A DNA stretch of 64,000 nt from Tillus elongatus (lineage: Eukaryota > Arthropoda > Insecta > Coleoptera > Cleridae), in assembly GCA_964006375.1 (NCBI GenBank), contig OZ023267.1:36901766-36965765 (forward strand). Reading direction: 5' to 3'. Shown here in pieces: positions 32,664-45,384 of the stretch (its first letter is position 1; every line of letters begins with the position of its first letter). The notes under the pieces were generated by a model. That model ran no database searches. It saw only the letters and a list, made by a program, of their open reading frames with translations, and had not been told where the DNA came from. A program made the translations under genes and the position numbers.

Positions 32664-35600
32664 TTGCTGTGCATCGTATATTTCATGTGGGTCATTTGGT
32701 CGGTATGTCAAGGAGAGGGTAGCGATACAGACCTGCAATTAGCTTCCCACAGAACTGGTGCAGACGATTTGTCATTCATAATTATAAAACATCTTAAATA
32801 TTACACTGTATATATGATAACATATTTAACAAATAGGTCATTTCAGGATGGCATATTTCCTAAGGTTCTGAAGACGTCTATTGGTAATGCTTTATTTAAA
32901 AAAGGTAATCATCATTGCATTGGAAATTACTGTCTCTTATCTTTACCTACTGTAACCTCCTTCAAATATTTCTTATTGCTATCAATATAATATCGTTTAA
33001 TATAGTAAGCGGAAAAGCTGTTATCTAAAGATTGACCTCAAGTGGATCTAAATCCGGTCGGTAGTAAGGTCACCATTACCTGTTAAACCCTAACCTACTG
33101 CATCTATCTATCAGATTTTATCATTTGCAAGATAAGAAACACTGGTAAGGTCAGAAGATGTAAAAAAAAGCTTACTACTTAGTTCTGAGTTGTTATGTCT
33201 GCAGTCCCATATTTGTTGGATCTCCTGATCAGAACCTGGTTACTTTTAAGTTGTAGATATCTCGGTAAGCTGTAATCAGAATTATTATTTACGTTGCCAT
33301 CAAATGTGGGCAATATTGGTTAGGAATTACTCTTCAATTAAACAGATATGTTAATGTTAACAATAATATTAAATTTATTGATATAAATAAATTTGGGATA
33401 GTAAACAAAATTAAATCAACATGGTTGGTAAATTTCAAATAAACATAAACTCATACACAAATAAACAGCAAGAATTTCTAAAAAAAAGAAATTATCATTT
33501 CACATGGCATATGACAAAACAATAAGATAAAATGGTTGTATGTTACCAAAATGTTAACATTACCTACTTGAGGTATATCTAAGGTTAAATGCTGTATTTA
33601 CAGCTGAAAAGTAAACAAAAATTACTATGTAAAGTTCGGTTGATTTTTCAATTACTTAACTGGCCAGTCCTTGAGTGAGGCTGCATTTAAGAAAAATATT
33701 CTTATGTGAAATTTCTACTTTAAGGATTGAAAATGAAAGATATTAAAAAAAGTACAAGTGAAATATTTTACAAACAAAATCTACTAATTACAATTTCAAG
33801 AACTATGTATTTAAATTCACAATATTGACAAAATTCTAAAGAGTAAACGGGAAATTTACAGTTATCCTTATAGACACCTCTCTGACACTATGGAAGTTCA
33901 AATTTGTTACTTTGAAAATTTAAATTGTAAAGTTTCAAATAATAGGCTGCTGCATGAAAGGTTTGGTTGTTCCACACAAGATAAAGTTTAATCGACTCAT
34001 CGAGTCCTGACACCTGGAGTTACCTGTTGAACCTTTGAAGATGCCCTCCAAGTAGAGTCAACCATCAGAGCCTAACATAGTCTTAACCAATTCCAATACG
34101 AGAGGGAAGGTTGGAGAGAATACTTCCCATAAACGATTATTGGGCAGGTGGATCTTATTGCTCCAATACTGTGGAAGACAAGCTGGCTCCAGACATCAAA
34201 TGAACAGGTGTTTTAGTCGATGTTCGGAATTAATTTGATTAAAATCTCTCTACGACAATTAAAATGTAAATTGGCTCAAGTGAAATTTATTTGCCAATTG
34301 ACTCAAAATTCGGTAATACTCAGAAACTCTTTCTTGTTAATATGAGGAATGCACTAGGTCGTGAACAAAGGATCACCACTTAATTCGCGTTTTTATGCCA
34401 AACACGTCGTTTATTTACATTCAAAAACCGCTTAAGAGATAGTATCGATAGCGAAAAGGATTCTATTACCTGTTTTAAGATAATTTTTAGCCACAGTAAC
34501 TAGAACGATGTCAACTTGTCAAGAGCCCAGCTCACTCTCCTTGAGGTAACGACTTGTGCGCTGAGGTCTGACTTCATCCCCCCTTTAGCACATACGTCCC
34601 CCGCCTATCGTTCAGTGCCTTCAAGGTTAATTTAGTGACTGAATTGCAGATATAACACCGACTTCCCCATAACATTGAAAATAGACAGATTTTGAAGATA
34701 AAATAATATTTTGTTCTAGAATATTCTTAAGGTATATTTTGTTTACTCTAACCCCCTTCCAGGAATAATGCGACACATCATTTACTAATAAAGCTATATT
34801 GCATCTTTAGATGTTTGAAATTTTAACGTGCTTTTCTAGCCTGTAGCACGGAGTTTATGGTAATTAAATGTTGGCAAGTTTTCATCAAATAATTTTTGAA
34901 ATTAAAACATTAATTGCTCTACAGATATTGGATTGTCGGCTATTAATTAGGTATCTTACGGGTTTATTTTGAATATTTAAAGTAGTAACGAAATGCAATC
35001 GTTACACTACGACTATATCAAAAATTGTGGAAAAATTATTTTGTCAAAAATTACTGAATGGCTTAATATGAATAATATTTAAACTGAGTGTGGACATGGT
35101 TTTAGAAAGGGTTAGTCAGTTAACACTGCATCGTTTCAGATTCTTCGTGAGATTTACTTACATATGGATAGTGGTAAGTATGTGGCATCCGTCATGTTTA
35201 ATTTGTCAAGAGCTTTTGATACCGTTGACCACATATTCCTGTTAGGTTGGGTGTTAGAAGTTATGTTGTTACAATGTCTTAAATCTTTTTCGATTCCCGC
35301 AATATTTCAAATCGACTGTAGTGTCAACTCTCCTATTATATTTTAAGATAAGTAAGGATTTTGTTTAGGTTTACATCACCATCCCCAAAGATTAGGACGA
35401 AGCAGTTCCTCGCCCCCATCCCGACACCCTCAACCAAAAACACGTATGTCTTCAACCACTGTGCCGGGTAAACGAAATTTTAAGCCAAATTATATAGGTC
35501 AGGCTAAGATGTTTCTTTCACATTTTTTGTTTATACTTCCTTTTTATCTTCTTCCCTGCCCAACCTCCCTATCACTCCTGGTCCCGTAACATTCTTGGGG

Positions 35601-35780
35601 GCTGTTTGCAAGACATTTTTCCCGTGGTTTATGCATCAAATGAGGGTTCTAAGCATATTTCGGGAAAAAATTCTAAAAGGCTTCCATGAGCTTATCTGCA
35701 AATTTACCACTGAATATCTTCAGTCACCTTGTCCACTTCGCAACCCCATACCAGCTGGTTTTCATCAAATAGGTATATAG
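32664..35780 (+). pseudogene. LINE family X copy 2, split by an LTR-like insertion
   Basis: The reading frame before 32950 is an RT N-terminal part (SFQDGIFPKVLKTSIGNALF, KKGNHHCIGNYCLLSLP). It resumes at 35011 with TISKIVEKLFCQKLLN, then GHGFRKG, VNTASFQILREIYLHM and MFNLSRAFDTVDHIFLL, the RT block carrying the first catalytic Asp. The end of the RT is lost. The 3' UTR from about 35500 is shared with 31260-31400. Multiple stops. Confidence 0.82.
32951..35006. mobile_element. 2.06-kb TG...CA element, probable solo LTR
   Basis: Starts tgtaacctcc, ends atcgttaca, so termini are TGTAAC/GTTACA. Flanked by CTAC at 32947-32950 and 35007-35010. Removing the element and one CTAC rejoins the LINE frame as LSLPTTISKIVEK, which fixes the boundaries. 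No internal LTR pair, ORF or inverted repeat longer than six bases was seen. A 4-bp duplication and TG...CA ends suggest a solo LTR of an unknown LTR retrotransposon; aataaag near 34788 could be its poly(A) signal. Confidence 0.75.
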
Positions 35781-36193
35781 TAATCAGTTAATTGTGGATG
35801 TACTCTGTTAAGCAATAAAAAAGCCTACAATACTTCTTGCAAATAATAAGAATAATTATTGTAGTTACTAAATTATTTAAATGTGTTATCTTTTTCACGA
35901 ACAGTTTTCGGAAAACGAACTTTTGACTAGGGGAGGGTGTAGTAGACCACAAATTTTCGTATAACACATATTATTTAATAATAAATAATAAAATGACCAA
36001 TAAAAATATTACAGCAACTACAACTTCTGGGGTTTGACCATAATCTAATGGAATAAGATGCATGTTACTCTGTCGTTTACAATGAGTCGTGTATTCGATT
36101 GTTCCCGACTTCTTTGCACTAAATATTTCATATCCTGAAAAATGATTACACCTTGATCGTCTAAATTATTCTAAAGACTTCATTGCGACGACT
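35781..36193. other. no feature recognised
   Basis: AT-rich and non-coding. Confidence 0.6.
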
Positions 36194-36628
<435 letters not shown>

Positions 36629-36752
36629 GGGTATTTGGTAACGAGACCGTAATTTCACCTCCCACCATTTTTCCAAACAAATTTATTCAATGTGTATAAT
36701 TCAAATAATTTTAAGTTTAGTTTAACCAGAACCCTTCCCAGTCACCCCCCTG

Positions 36753-37474
36753 TAGTGATGGGTCGTTATTTAATTGTCAGCTATTTTTAAACGGTTACCG
36801 TGCCGTAACGGTAACCACCAGTTATGGATTTATAAAAATAGCAGCTTAAAAAATAACGGTTTTTACACTAAACTAGATTTCGGAGTCGGGTCTGTTTCAG
36901 TTCTACTGCAACTAGTTCGGCTTCGATGAATAAACATCGGTTTTCATCGGCAACTGTTTATTTAACTATTTAACGGGATGAATAGCCTTGAGATTGGGAA
37001 TGCTAAACACGTTATTTATACTGTGTGCTCGCTCTCGGTAACAGCTTTAGGAACGTAGGATTTTCGGTACAATAAAACGGTTTAAGTTTAATTTTAACTT
37101 TAACCGGTTGTTGATGGGGATACGGCATACGGACACTACTACACAGAGTTATTCTGTTAAACTGAGAAGGTGTTATTTTTGAAACAGTTGAGTTTCCCAC
37201 TAGTATGTAAAGCCAAATATTTAATAATAAAAAGTGTTGGGTGAAAAGATGAATTTCTGTAAAAGCGTGTTATTACTTTCACTATAGACAACGCAAAATA
37301 GGGTTATTTCACGTGAAATTAAAGTACTTATTTATTTAAATTTATATACATTACCTAAGAAAACAGTTAACACGTCATTTTCGTTTGTCTGATAATAGTT
37401 ATCAAATTGATTAAAAAAATATAATGATACAACATTTTTTAATATCTATATACATTTCAATATAAAGAATTAAA

Positions 37475-37545
<71 letters not shown>

Positions 37546-38317
37546 GTTGTTTCCAAATTGATGCGAAAAATTTTACAGGGTGATTCTTTGGCGAAAAATA
37601 AGGGGTGTCTTTTTATTAAGTTTTTCTTGAAACCCCTTCTCCTCCAAGTTACAGCCCTTTGAAATTTTTGAAACTAATTTTAAAACAACGAATATTAAAA
37701 TAAGTAAATAAACAATTAATACTATATATATCTTCCAATTTTTTTTTAAACTCAAACTCAATTTTTTTATACTGTTTCTTTACCGAAATTTTATTAGCTG
37801 CGTTATGTTATGGAGTTCTTAAAATCACTCCCTGTGTAGCAATAAAAGTTCTAACGTCTAACGTCCCAAGGAGAGATAAATAATGATATTTATTGATTCT
37901 TGCTGTGGCATTGACATTTACGTAAAGACCCCTCATAAAATAAATTTGTGAGAAATGACTAGTTTATAATTCCTAAAGCATCTAAGTAAATTCTTATAGA
38001 AGACTCCTTTCTGATTTCTAAAAGTTTCACTTCAGAGTGGCAAAAGATTTACGGCACGCTTATTATAATTTCTTAACCCTTTGTTTCCTTTTCATATCGA
38101 CAAAATTTGAGATTTATACACTACGTGAAATAATGGGGTAAAAATACAATGCATTTATACTAGTGTGCTCGCTCTCGCTCACAGCTTTGGGAATGTAGGA
38201 TACTATCGATCGACTATCCAGTTTAGAATAACTGCAGCCGTTATTTTCAACGGTTATTATTAAATAACGTTAACGGCTTCAACTGTTAACAGAAAATTAC
38301 TGTTTTTCCCATCACTA
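36753..38317. mobile_element. non-autonomous hAT element B
   Basis: Termini tagtgatggg and cccatcacta, with an exact 8-bp duplication cccccctg at 36745-36752 and 38318-38325. No transposase. It holds a (TA)n tract at 37478-37542 and a direct subrepeat: tgtgctcgctctcg... at 37021 and 38163, about 50 bases each. Internally deleted relative to an unknown autonomous parent. Confidence 0.92.
37478..37542. repeat. (TA)n microsatellite in hAT B
   Basis: About 32 TA units, followed by 'caggttgtttccaaattgat' and then 'acagggtgattctttggcg', a sequence resembling the terminus of the Tc1/mariner-group element at 14605. Confidence 0.9.
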
Positions 38318-38379
38318 CCCCCCTGACTTGCCCTGAATAACAGTTTGCCTACTTAAAAACTAAACAAAAGGAAACAAAC

Positions 38380-39348
38380 CAGTGTGGCCAATGCTGAAAA
38401 TGGAAATTACCCATTCGGAATTTCAACATTACCCGAAATCATGAGTGTTGGCAGCGCTTACTAAACAGTAGGAAAAATTGAAATTCTGGTAAAACAAAAA
38501 CCTCATTTATTCAAACCAACTCGGTCAAGGTTAAATTATATAAAAAATATTTATATAAAAAACTCAACAAAATATTCTAGTAACCACTTTTATAGTGTGA
38601 TTGTGCAATAGAAAAAAATAACAGTATACTCAAAATATAAACAAGTAGAAAGTAGAATTATATGAACTATGTTTGAGAAAAGTAATTAGGTAACTGAAAT
38701 GACTATGAAACATGTTTCAATATTTTATTATTTTATAATTTCTGGTTCCCAACTTAAGCATACAACATTTCTTTAGACGGAATAAATTTATTAATGACAC
38801 CCTTGTTTTCAATATCATATTTTATATGAACGTCAACAATGTACTAGTTCACCAAGCGCCAGTAACTGCCAGCAGCTCCATTGTTATATAAAAAATGTTG
38901 ACAAATGTCTAACATGTGGTGAACTCGCCCAATCAATTGTGTCATGTGTCGTGTGTCATGTGTTTTATTTTATTTATGGGCGAGTTCAAGGTTGGGCGAG
39001 TTCACCAAACCAGTAGCTGAATTGTTGTCAAAAAATGTTGACAAATGTGAATAAATATGTCAACATTTTTTGACATAACAAATCAGCTGCTGGCAGCTCC
39101 TGGCGCCTGGTGAACTCGCCCTTCGTCACTAATAAGTCAGTTTCTAAGATGGGTTCGGTTCAAATTTGAAAAAAATACTATACTGACCTTATATATAGAA
39201 GGGGCTGTTTTTAAAAAGACAGTATATTAACTATCAAAATTGTTTAAATTACCCAAAATTACCCAAATGGTAACGTTTGTATACGTCGGTTCTTCGTTGC
39301 TCAAAATTACCCGGCATTCGGGTAATTACCCGCCAATCGGCAACACTG
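38380..39348. mobile_element. non-autonomous hAT element C
   Basis: Termini cagtgtggccaatgc and, reverse-complemented, cagtgttgccgattg. Exact 8-bp duplication aaacaaac at 38372-38379 and 39349-39356. The subterminal regions are rich in 'attaccc' words on both sides. No transposase. A small MITE (38994-39121) is nested in it. Confidence 0.92.
38994..39121. repeat. 128-bp MITE nested in hAT C
   Basis: Inverted ends gggcgagttcaccaaa and its complement gcctggtgaactcgccc, with inverted similarity continuing through ttgtcaaaaaatgttgac. A decayed relative occupies about 38848-38931 (gttcaccaagcgcc ... gtggtgaactcgccc). Confidence 0.85.
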
Positions 39349-39450
39349 AAACAAACACATATGCTCACATGACCTTGGGGTAGGTAAGGGTTCATTTTCT
39401 CATGGTTTTCCTTCTCACAGCCTTTTAAGACAAACTGATGTTCGGAGCAG

Positions 39451-39877
39451 GGGGGTGGGGGTGGAAGGGGTCTGAAATTATTCGAATTATACATCTAATG
39501 AATACATTTATTTAAAAAATGGGGGGAGGGGCTTGCGAATCGGAAAATTATGGTCCCGTGTATTTTTTATTACTAATATAACATCAGTCGATTTGAAATT
39601 TTGCGGGAATCACGAACGAGATTTTAATTTACATTTTTTAATTACAAAAGACACCCCAACAATAAAATATCACATGAGTCATTTTTTCATTATTACTACT
39701 TATGTCCAGCTTTGCTTACAGATCCATCGATTAACACAGAAACGCTTCAATTTGCCTGTTTCTCCGATAAGGCTCTGTACAAAAAATAATGAAACATGGC
39801 GTTGCTGATCCCACGTGATCGTTGACCAATCAAAACTTTGACGAACCTATGAGCACAGTCTATACTGTCTGTCCATA

Positions 39878-39879
<2 letters not shown>
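39451..39879. other. no feature recognised
   Basis: Non-coding; a G-rich patch (ggggggtgggggtgg-type) lies near 39449-39470. Confidence 0.6.
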
Positions 39880-39942
<63 letters not shown>

Positions 39943-39997
39943 TTAATATTAATAATAATAATAATAATAATAATATAATACTAATAACAATAATAAT
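39880..39997. repeat. (TAA)n microsatellite
   Basis: About 35 imperfect TAA units immediately before the LINE. Confidence 0.95.
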
Positions 39998-40009
39998 GCA
40001 ATACTAAGG

Positions 40010-43000
40010 GGTGTAAAGACAGTTCGCCTCCCCGTGGTGCACCCTGGATAGCGTCTACTATTAGACGTGAACTAAATGAACTAACCAAACCGTAACCCTT
40101 CCTAGTCATGTCTTAGGGGGCCGGGAATGCTTGCCTTAATTGGCCGGCATTGCGAGGAGAGTCCTCTATAAAAAACCCACATCGCAAGGTCGTTTGCGGG
40201 TTGGTGCCGAGGCGATGATGCTTCTGGCCGATATGGCCGAGCATTGGCAGGATGGTAATTCTGTCGCTAACGTTAACCCTCCCCAGGGAAACCGGGCGAC
40301 CTCCCTGTGTAAATGCCTATTCATGGGATGCGGGGCTCTTCCATGGAGGTCTATTTTCCCTTGCTGCTCGTGGGACCAAACATGGACACGACTTACACAG
40401 ACCCAATAGAGGAGGTGGCAGGATTCAACCTTCCACTGGAACCTCCAGAGGGAAACAACAGGGGAAAAGAAAGTCCACCCCTAGGACGACTACCAAAGGT
40501 AGACCCTCCTATAGGAAGCTTGGTTATCGAGCTCCTAAAAAGGAGGAGGAACCTGCACCATAATTCCCTTTTCCTTTAAGCTCCTTAAACTACTCCTTTA
40601 TCCTCTATACACTCCTATATTCCTACCCCCATGCCCACCAACATAAGGTGCATTCAAGCTAATTTGCATCATGCTAAGGCTGCGACATACCTCCTTAGCA
40701 TGAAATTAAAGGAAGAGCAAATAGATATTGCTCTTCTCCAAGAGCCCTGGACCGCTAATTCGGAACGAACTAAAGGGCTGGGTAACACTTCTGGTAAGAT
40801 CGTAGAGGTGGGCTCTGGTACCAATCCCAGAGCCTGTATCTGGATCAGAAACAACTTGCAGTATTTTACACTTTCGGAGTACTGCACCAAGGACATGGCA
40901 TCCATCCATCTCGTGATCACATCCGGGGGGACCAGGCTGGAAGTAGTGGCCTGTTCGGCCTATTTCCCTGGAGACAGAGATGCAGAACAACCACCTCCAG
41001 CAGAGGTGCGGAAATTGATCGCCTACTGCAAGAGGAACAACTATCACCTCGTAATGAATGGGGTGTGATGCGAACTCCCATCACTTGGCTTGGGGGAGCA
41101 CGGACACTAACAGACGAGGTGAATCACTATTTGAATACATTTTAGGGGAGGAGCTGGTTGTCAACAACATAGGCTCGGAACCCACCTTTCTTACAGCTAA
41201 CCGGAGAGAGGTTTTAGATCTTACGATCAGCTCAAGGCTTTTGAGCTCAAAAATCCTCAAATGGAGGGTGTCGTCTGAACCCTCATGTTCAGACCATGCC
41301 CATATCCTATTTGAAATTGAAACAGGTCCTAGACCTGTGTTGGAGTATCGGGACCCGAGGAGGACGGAATGGGAGGGATACAAACAGTCCCTCGCCGGCA
41401 GACTTGGGTCCGCAATCCCCACAGTGAGGGATCGTGATGAGATCGAGATTGCGGCCGAACAGGTTAGGGAAGCTGTGGTCTCTGCCTATCACGAAAACTG
41501 TCCACTAAGGTCAAAGAGAGACAGTCGGGGGTCTACTTGGTGGAATAATAACCTCGATAAACTACGAAGAGAAGTTAGACGTCTCTTCAATCGTGCTAAG
41601 ATTACAGGCAACTGGGAGCAATATAAAACTGCTCTAACACATTATAATAAAGAGATCAGGAACGCTAAGAGGGAGTCCTGGAGGAGGTTCTGCGGGGACA
41701 TTAATAATTTGCCCAGCAGCGCCAGAATCCACAGGATTCTCTCACGCGACCGTGTACAGGAACTGGGATCGATAAAACGACCAGATGGTTCCTTTACTGA
41801 ATCTCGGAAAGAAACGTTAGAGCTCTTAGCACACACACACTTCCCAGATTGTCTGATCCTGAGCAACGGTGAGGTCCTACCAGCTGAAGGACGATCTAAA
41901 CGCCCCCAAAGGGAGGACTGGCTAGTTGCTCGGAGAATAGTTACAGCCTCGGCAGTGGAGTGTGCTGTGAATCATTTCCAGCCATTCAAGTCGCCAGGGG
42001 AGGATGGGGTGGTACCGGTCCTACTACAAAAGGGACTGGAGATTCTCCTACCCTTCCTTATCAGGCTGTTCAGAGCCAGTCTGGCCTGGAACTATATTCC
42101 TTCCAGCTGGACGGTGGTTAGGGGGGTTTACATTCCCAAATTGGGACGTAATGACCTCATACCTACCTCACTGAGACCTCTCAGTATTACATCATTCCTC
42201 CTGAAGGGATTGGAAAAAATACTGGACGGACACATTAGGGGGAACATCTTACCCAAGAACCCCCTAAATACCCACCAGTATGCCTATCAAACTGGCAAAT
42301 CAACTGAGTTAGCGCTCAATAACCTCGTCGAGAAGATCACACACTCTCTGGAAAATGGAGAGGTTGCGGTGGCGGCATTTCTCGACATAGAAGGAGCATT
42401 TAATAATGCATTACCGATCTCCCTCTACGAGGCCACTATCGCTAGGGGGTGGAACCTACCATCTGTGGCTGGATCGGAAACATGCTGCACAATCGGACCA
42501 TTATTACCTCATTACGGGGAGAGGTGGTCAGCGTTAGGGCTGCGAGAGGGTGTCCTCAGGGGGGCGTTCTATCCCCCCTGTTGTGGTCCCTCTTTGTGGA
42601 CGACCAGCTGGCTATCCTCGGACTCTGGGAGGTTGAGGTCCAGGCGTATGCGGATGATCTCGTCATAATGGTTAGAGGCAAATCTGAGGAGGAACTGTCT
42701 AGTACTCTTCAAGAAGCACTAAATGTAGTCAATGATTGGTGCCGTAGGGAACAGATGTCTGTGAACCCTCGCAAAACGATCATTGTCCCGTTCACCAGAA
42801 AAAGAAGGTTGGACAAATTAAAACCACCTAATCTTATGGGGGAAAACATTCCATTTTCGGACCAAGCAAAATATCTGGGAGTTATCCTAGATAAGAAGCT
42901 CAACTGGGACAGACAGTTAGAAAATGTTAACCGCAGAGCTAAGATGTCCCTGTGGACCTGCCGGAGAATCTGTGGGAACAACTGGGGAACAAACCCCCAA

Positions 43001-44356
43001 CAGATGTACTGGCTCTATGTAGTGGTTATCAGACCTATGATAACATATGGAGCCATAGTTTGGTGGCCTAAGGTACTTCGTGGTACCGCGAGGGCCAAAC
43101 TGGCTCACCTACAGAGACAAGCATGTCTGATGATAACGGGAGCGATAAGCACCGCACCATCAGTCGCTCTGGAGGTCCTCCTCAATATTCCCCCACTTCA
43201 CATTTGGTTGGAGAGGGTGGCGAGGTGGACAACGTACAGACTAATACAAACGGCAGATAACATGCCGAGGGAAGTCAGTCTGAGGGGGTCCGGACTCCTT
43301 GATGACAGTGATTGTCACAGGATTCTGGGAATGGTCTCGTACTTGATGCCTACAAAAATCAGCAGAGATCTGTCTTTCAAGACCGTCCTCCCGGAAAGGG
43401 AGGACTGGGACCGGAACCAATCGACCCTGTTGAGAGCGGACCTATGCTGGTACTTTGACGGCTCCAAAACCAATATGGGAGTAGGAGCCGGCGCATATGG
43501 GGGCAGCACCGATGCTAGACTATCAGCTAGCCTCGGCAAGTACGCAACCATACACCAGGCAGAAGTTTATGCCATCGAGATGTGTGCAAGGGAAAGCTTA
43601 AAAGACCTATGCACAAACAAATCGATAAAGATATATGCAGATAGCCAAGCTGCAATAAAGGCTCTTGGTTCCTACCGGTGCAATTCAAAGACGGTATGGA
43701 GTTGTAAATCTGCCCTTAACGAATTGGGCAGCTGTAATGAGGTGTCGCTGGTCTGGATACCGGGTCACTCGGACCATGATGGCAACGTTGCGGCAGACGC
43801 GCTTGCCAGGAGTGGTGCCCAGTGTGACTTTGTCGGACCAGAACCGGTGCTGGGAATAACATCTTGCACAGCAAAACGCACCTTAAAGACCTGGACAGAT
43901 AGAAGGACAATTCAATATTGGCAAAATCTTCCAGGATTAGCTCACTCTAAGGCCTTCATAAATGGCCTGTCTGAGTCAAGGGCTAAGAAACTTCTAGAGT
44001 TGAACAGACAACAACTGAGTACTCTAGTCGGCCTGTATACAGGACACTGTCGCTTGCGGCATCACATGCACCGTATTGGGATCGGTCAGGAGACCGAGTG
44101 CCGGCTGTGTATGGAGAATGACGAAACAGCAGAGCACGTGCTGTGTTCCTGTCCGGCAGCGGACAGGACTAGATACCTGCTCTTTGGCAAGGTAAAGCTT
44201 GCTCCAGAGGATCTGGATCAACTTTCGCCCGCAAAGGTTATCGACCTCTGTAGGAGGCTGGATTTGTTGGGCGAAATATAGACATTAGGCGTGAGCCACA
44301 ATAGACCTTATGGTCGCGGTGGAGGGACCGATATGGACCACTCACAAACTAACCTA
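40010..44356 (+). mobile_element. R1/LOA-like LINE, nearly full length
   Basis: GC-richer than its surroundings. A 5' region of about 620 bases has overlapping short frames (40140-40579, one with FNLPLEPPEGNNRGKE) but no convincing nucleic-acid-binding ORF1. ORF2 then carries endonuclease, reverse transcriptase, RNase H and a C-terminal zinc motif. The 3' UTR contains ggtcgcggtggagggaccga, repeated in copies at 11980 and 61230. Clade: an I-superfamily member with RNase H; LOA or R1-like is my best guess from the QANLHHAKAA start. Confidence 0.88.
40631..44281 (+). pseudogene. ORF2 of the LINE: EN-RT-RNase H, two frameshifts
   Basis: Endonuclease from 40631 (IRCIQANLHHAKAATYLLSM, then ALLQEPW with the catalytic Glu; DANSHHLAWGS and SDHAHI further on). 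A frameshift at about 41058-41068 and an opposite one at about 42449-42470 move the frame out and back. RT: KSPGEDGVVPVLL, LRPLSITSFLLKGLEKIL, AFLDIEGAFNNA, RGCPQGGVLSPLLW and an intact YADD at 42647-42658. RNase H: YFDGSKTNMGVGAGAYGG, AEVYAIEM, IYADSQAAIKAL and WIPGHSDHDGNVAADALA, so all four acidic positions and the His are present. The C-terminus has CRLCMENDETAEHVLCSC. With only two small lesions, this is a recent insertion; the protein would otherwise be about 1,215 residues. Confidence 0.9.
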
Positions 44357-44879
44357 AGAAGTGTTTACAACAAACGCATTACAAATAACTCTTCTCCAGT
44401 CTATTTTTTTAACTCGGCAAATATCTTCTGCGTTTATGTATTTTCCTACCAAATATGGACTTAGTATATTCATATTCGTGGCGTTTGCCAAGGCATGTTT
44501 CATACAATCTGAATGTATAAAGGAGCTTCTGGATTCCTATTACAAAAACAAAATTTTCTTCTGATAAACGCTGTGTTCTTGGGATTACACAAATGACATT
44601 TAAAAAAAAACACCACAATGAAAATATTTTATTTACTGCTATATTAACAATACCTATTCCTAATTATAACTATCTATTTTACACACATTCCTAGTTTCAT
44701 ATTTATTTACATACTCTTGCATAATTAAATACTGAATACCGGTTATTTAAATTTATTGTTATAGTTTTTAGAAATGCCCGGAAACGTTTTTCCAAACCTC
44801 AACATTAGGGGCGTAAAGACATTTCTGGCGTTTTGATTGGCTGAGGCAAATGGCGTAACTTCCCTTTAATTGAAAATAC
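44357..44879. other. intergenic; possible MITE left end
   Basis: No gene. At 44809-44823 the sequence aggggcgtaaagaca is the inverted counterpart of 48502-48517, so the LTR element may sit inside a ~275-bp MITE. Confidence 0.45.
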
Positions 44880-45215
44880 TGTTATATTTGTACATGAGAA
44901 TTGAGTTTATGGACTTTGTTACTTCCATGGTCAGTAGAGACGAACGGTACATAGAGTAAGTTATTTCAGTATTGAATTAGTGTGGTGTAGAATAAGTGAT
45001 TATAGAGTATTAAGCGAGTCAACAGTAAGTGTTGGTGTTTAGGAAGCGATCATAGAAGGCGAATAGTGGAATATAATTCTATGGACATTTAATAATAGAG
45101 AAGAGAAATATTCTAGTTGATATTGGTGTTGGAAAATAGTTGGTTATAATAAATTAGTAGTTTGAAAAGCTGTGTTTTGTTAGTCAACAAATTCAGAACC
45201 CCGCAGAACGTAACA
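44880..45215 (+). repeat. 5' LTR, with ~110-bp deletion
   Basis: TGTTAT...AACA. Aligns with the 3' LTR throughout except that the block from 'tgtagtgtgttggtgaca' to 'gagcataaata' is absent, which removes the TATA-like cataaatag. Such an LTR is probably a poor promoter. Confidence 0.88.
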
Positions 45216-45217
45216 AC

Positions 45218-45234
45218 TGGTGTCAGAAGTGGGA
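45218..45234 (+). promoter_or_regulatory. tRNA primer-binding site
   Basis: tggtgtcagaagtggga starts two bases after the LTR. TGG is the complement of a tRNA CCA end. The same 17 bases flank the LTR of copy 2. Confidence 0.8.
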
Positions 45235-45384
45235 TTTTCAAGCTGCTAGCGGAAATATTTACCAGAATATTCGTTGAACAACGTGGAAATTTCTAGAACC
45301 TCTGAAAGATCAGTGTCAGCAGTAATTCATAACTGGGTGTGTTCTTGAAACAGAATAAACTGTGTACCAGCTTTAAGTACGTCT

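Larger units (their letters stand above)
38326..39450. repeat. palindromic MITE copy 2, split by hAT C
   Basis: The left piece (38330-38379: cagtttgcctacttaaaa...) and right piece (39349-39450: cacatatgctcacatgacct...cttttaagacaaactgatg) together match, with divergence, the MITE at 59475-59617. The hAT C element at 38380-39348 lies between. Confidence 0.7.
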
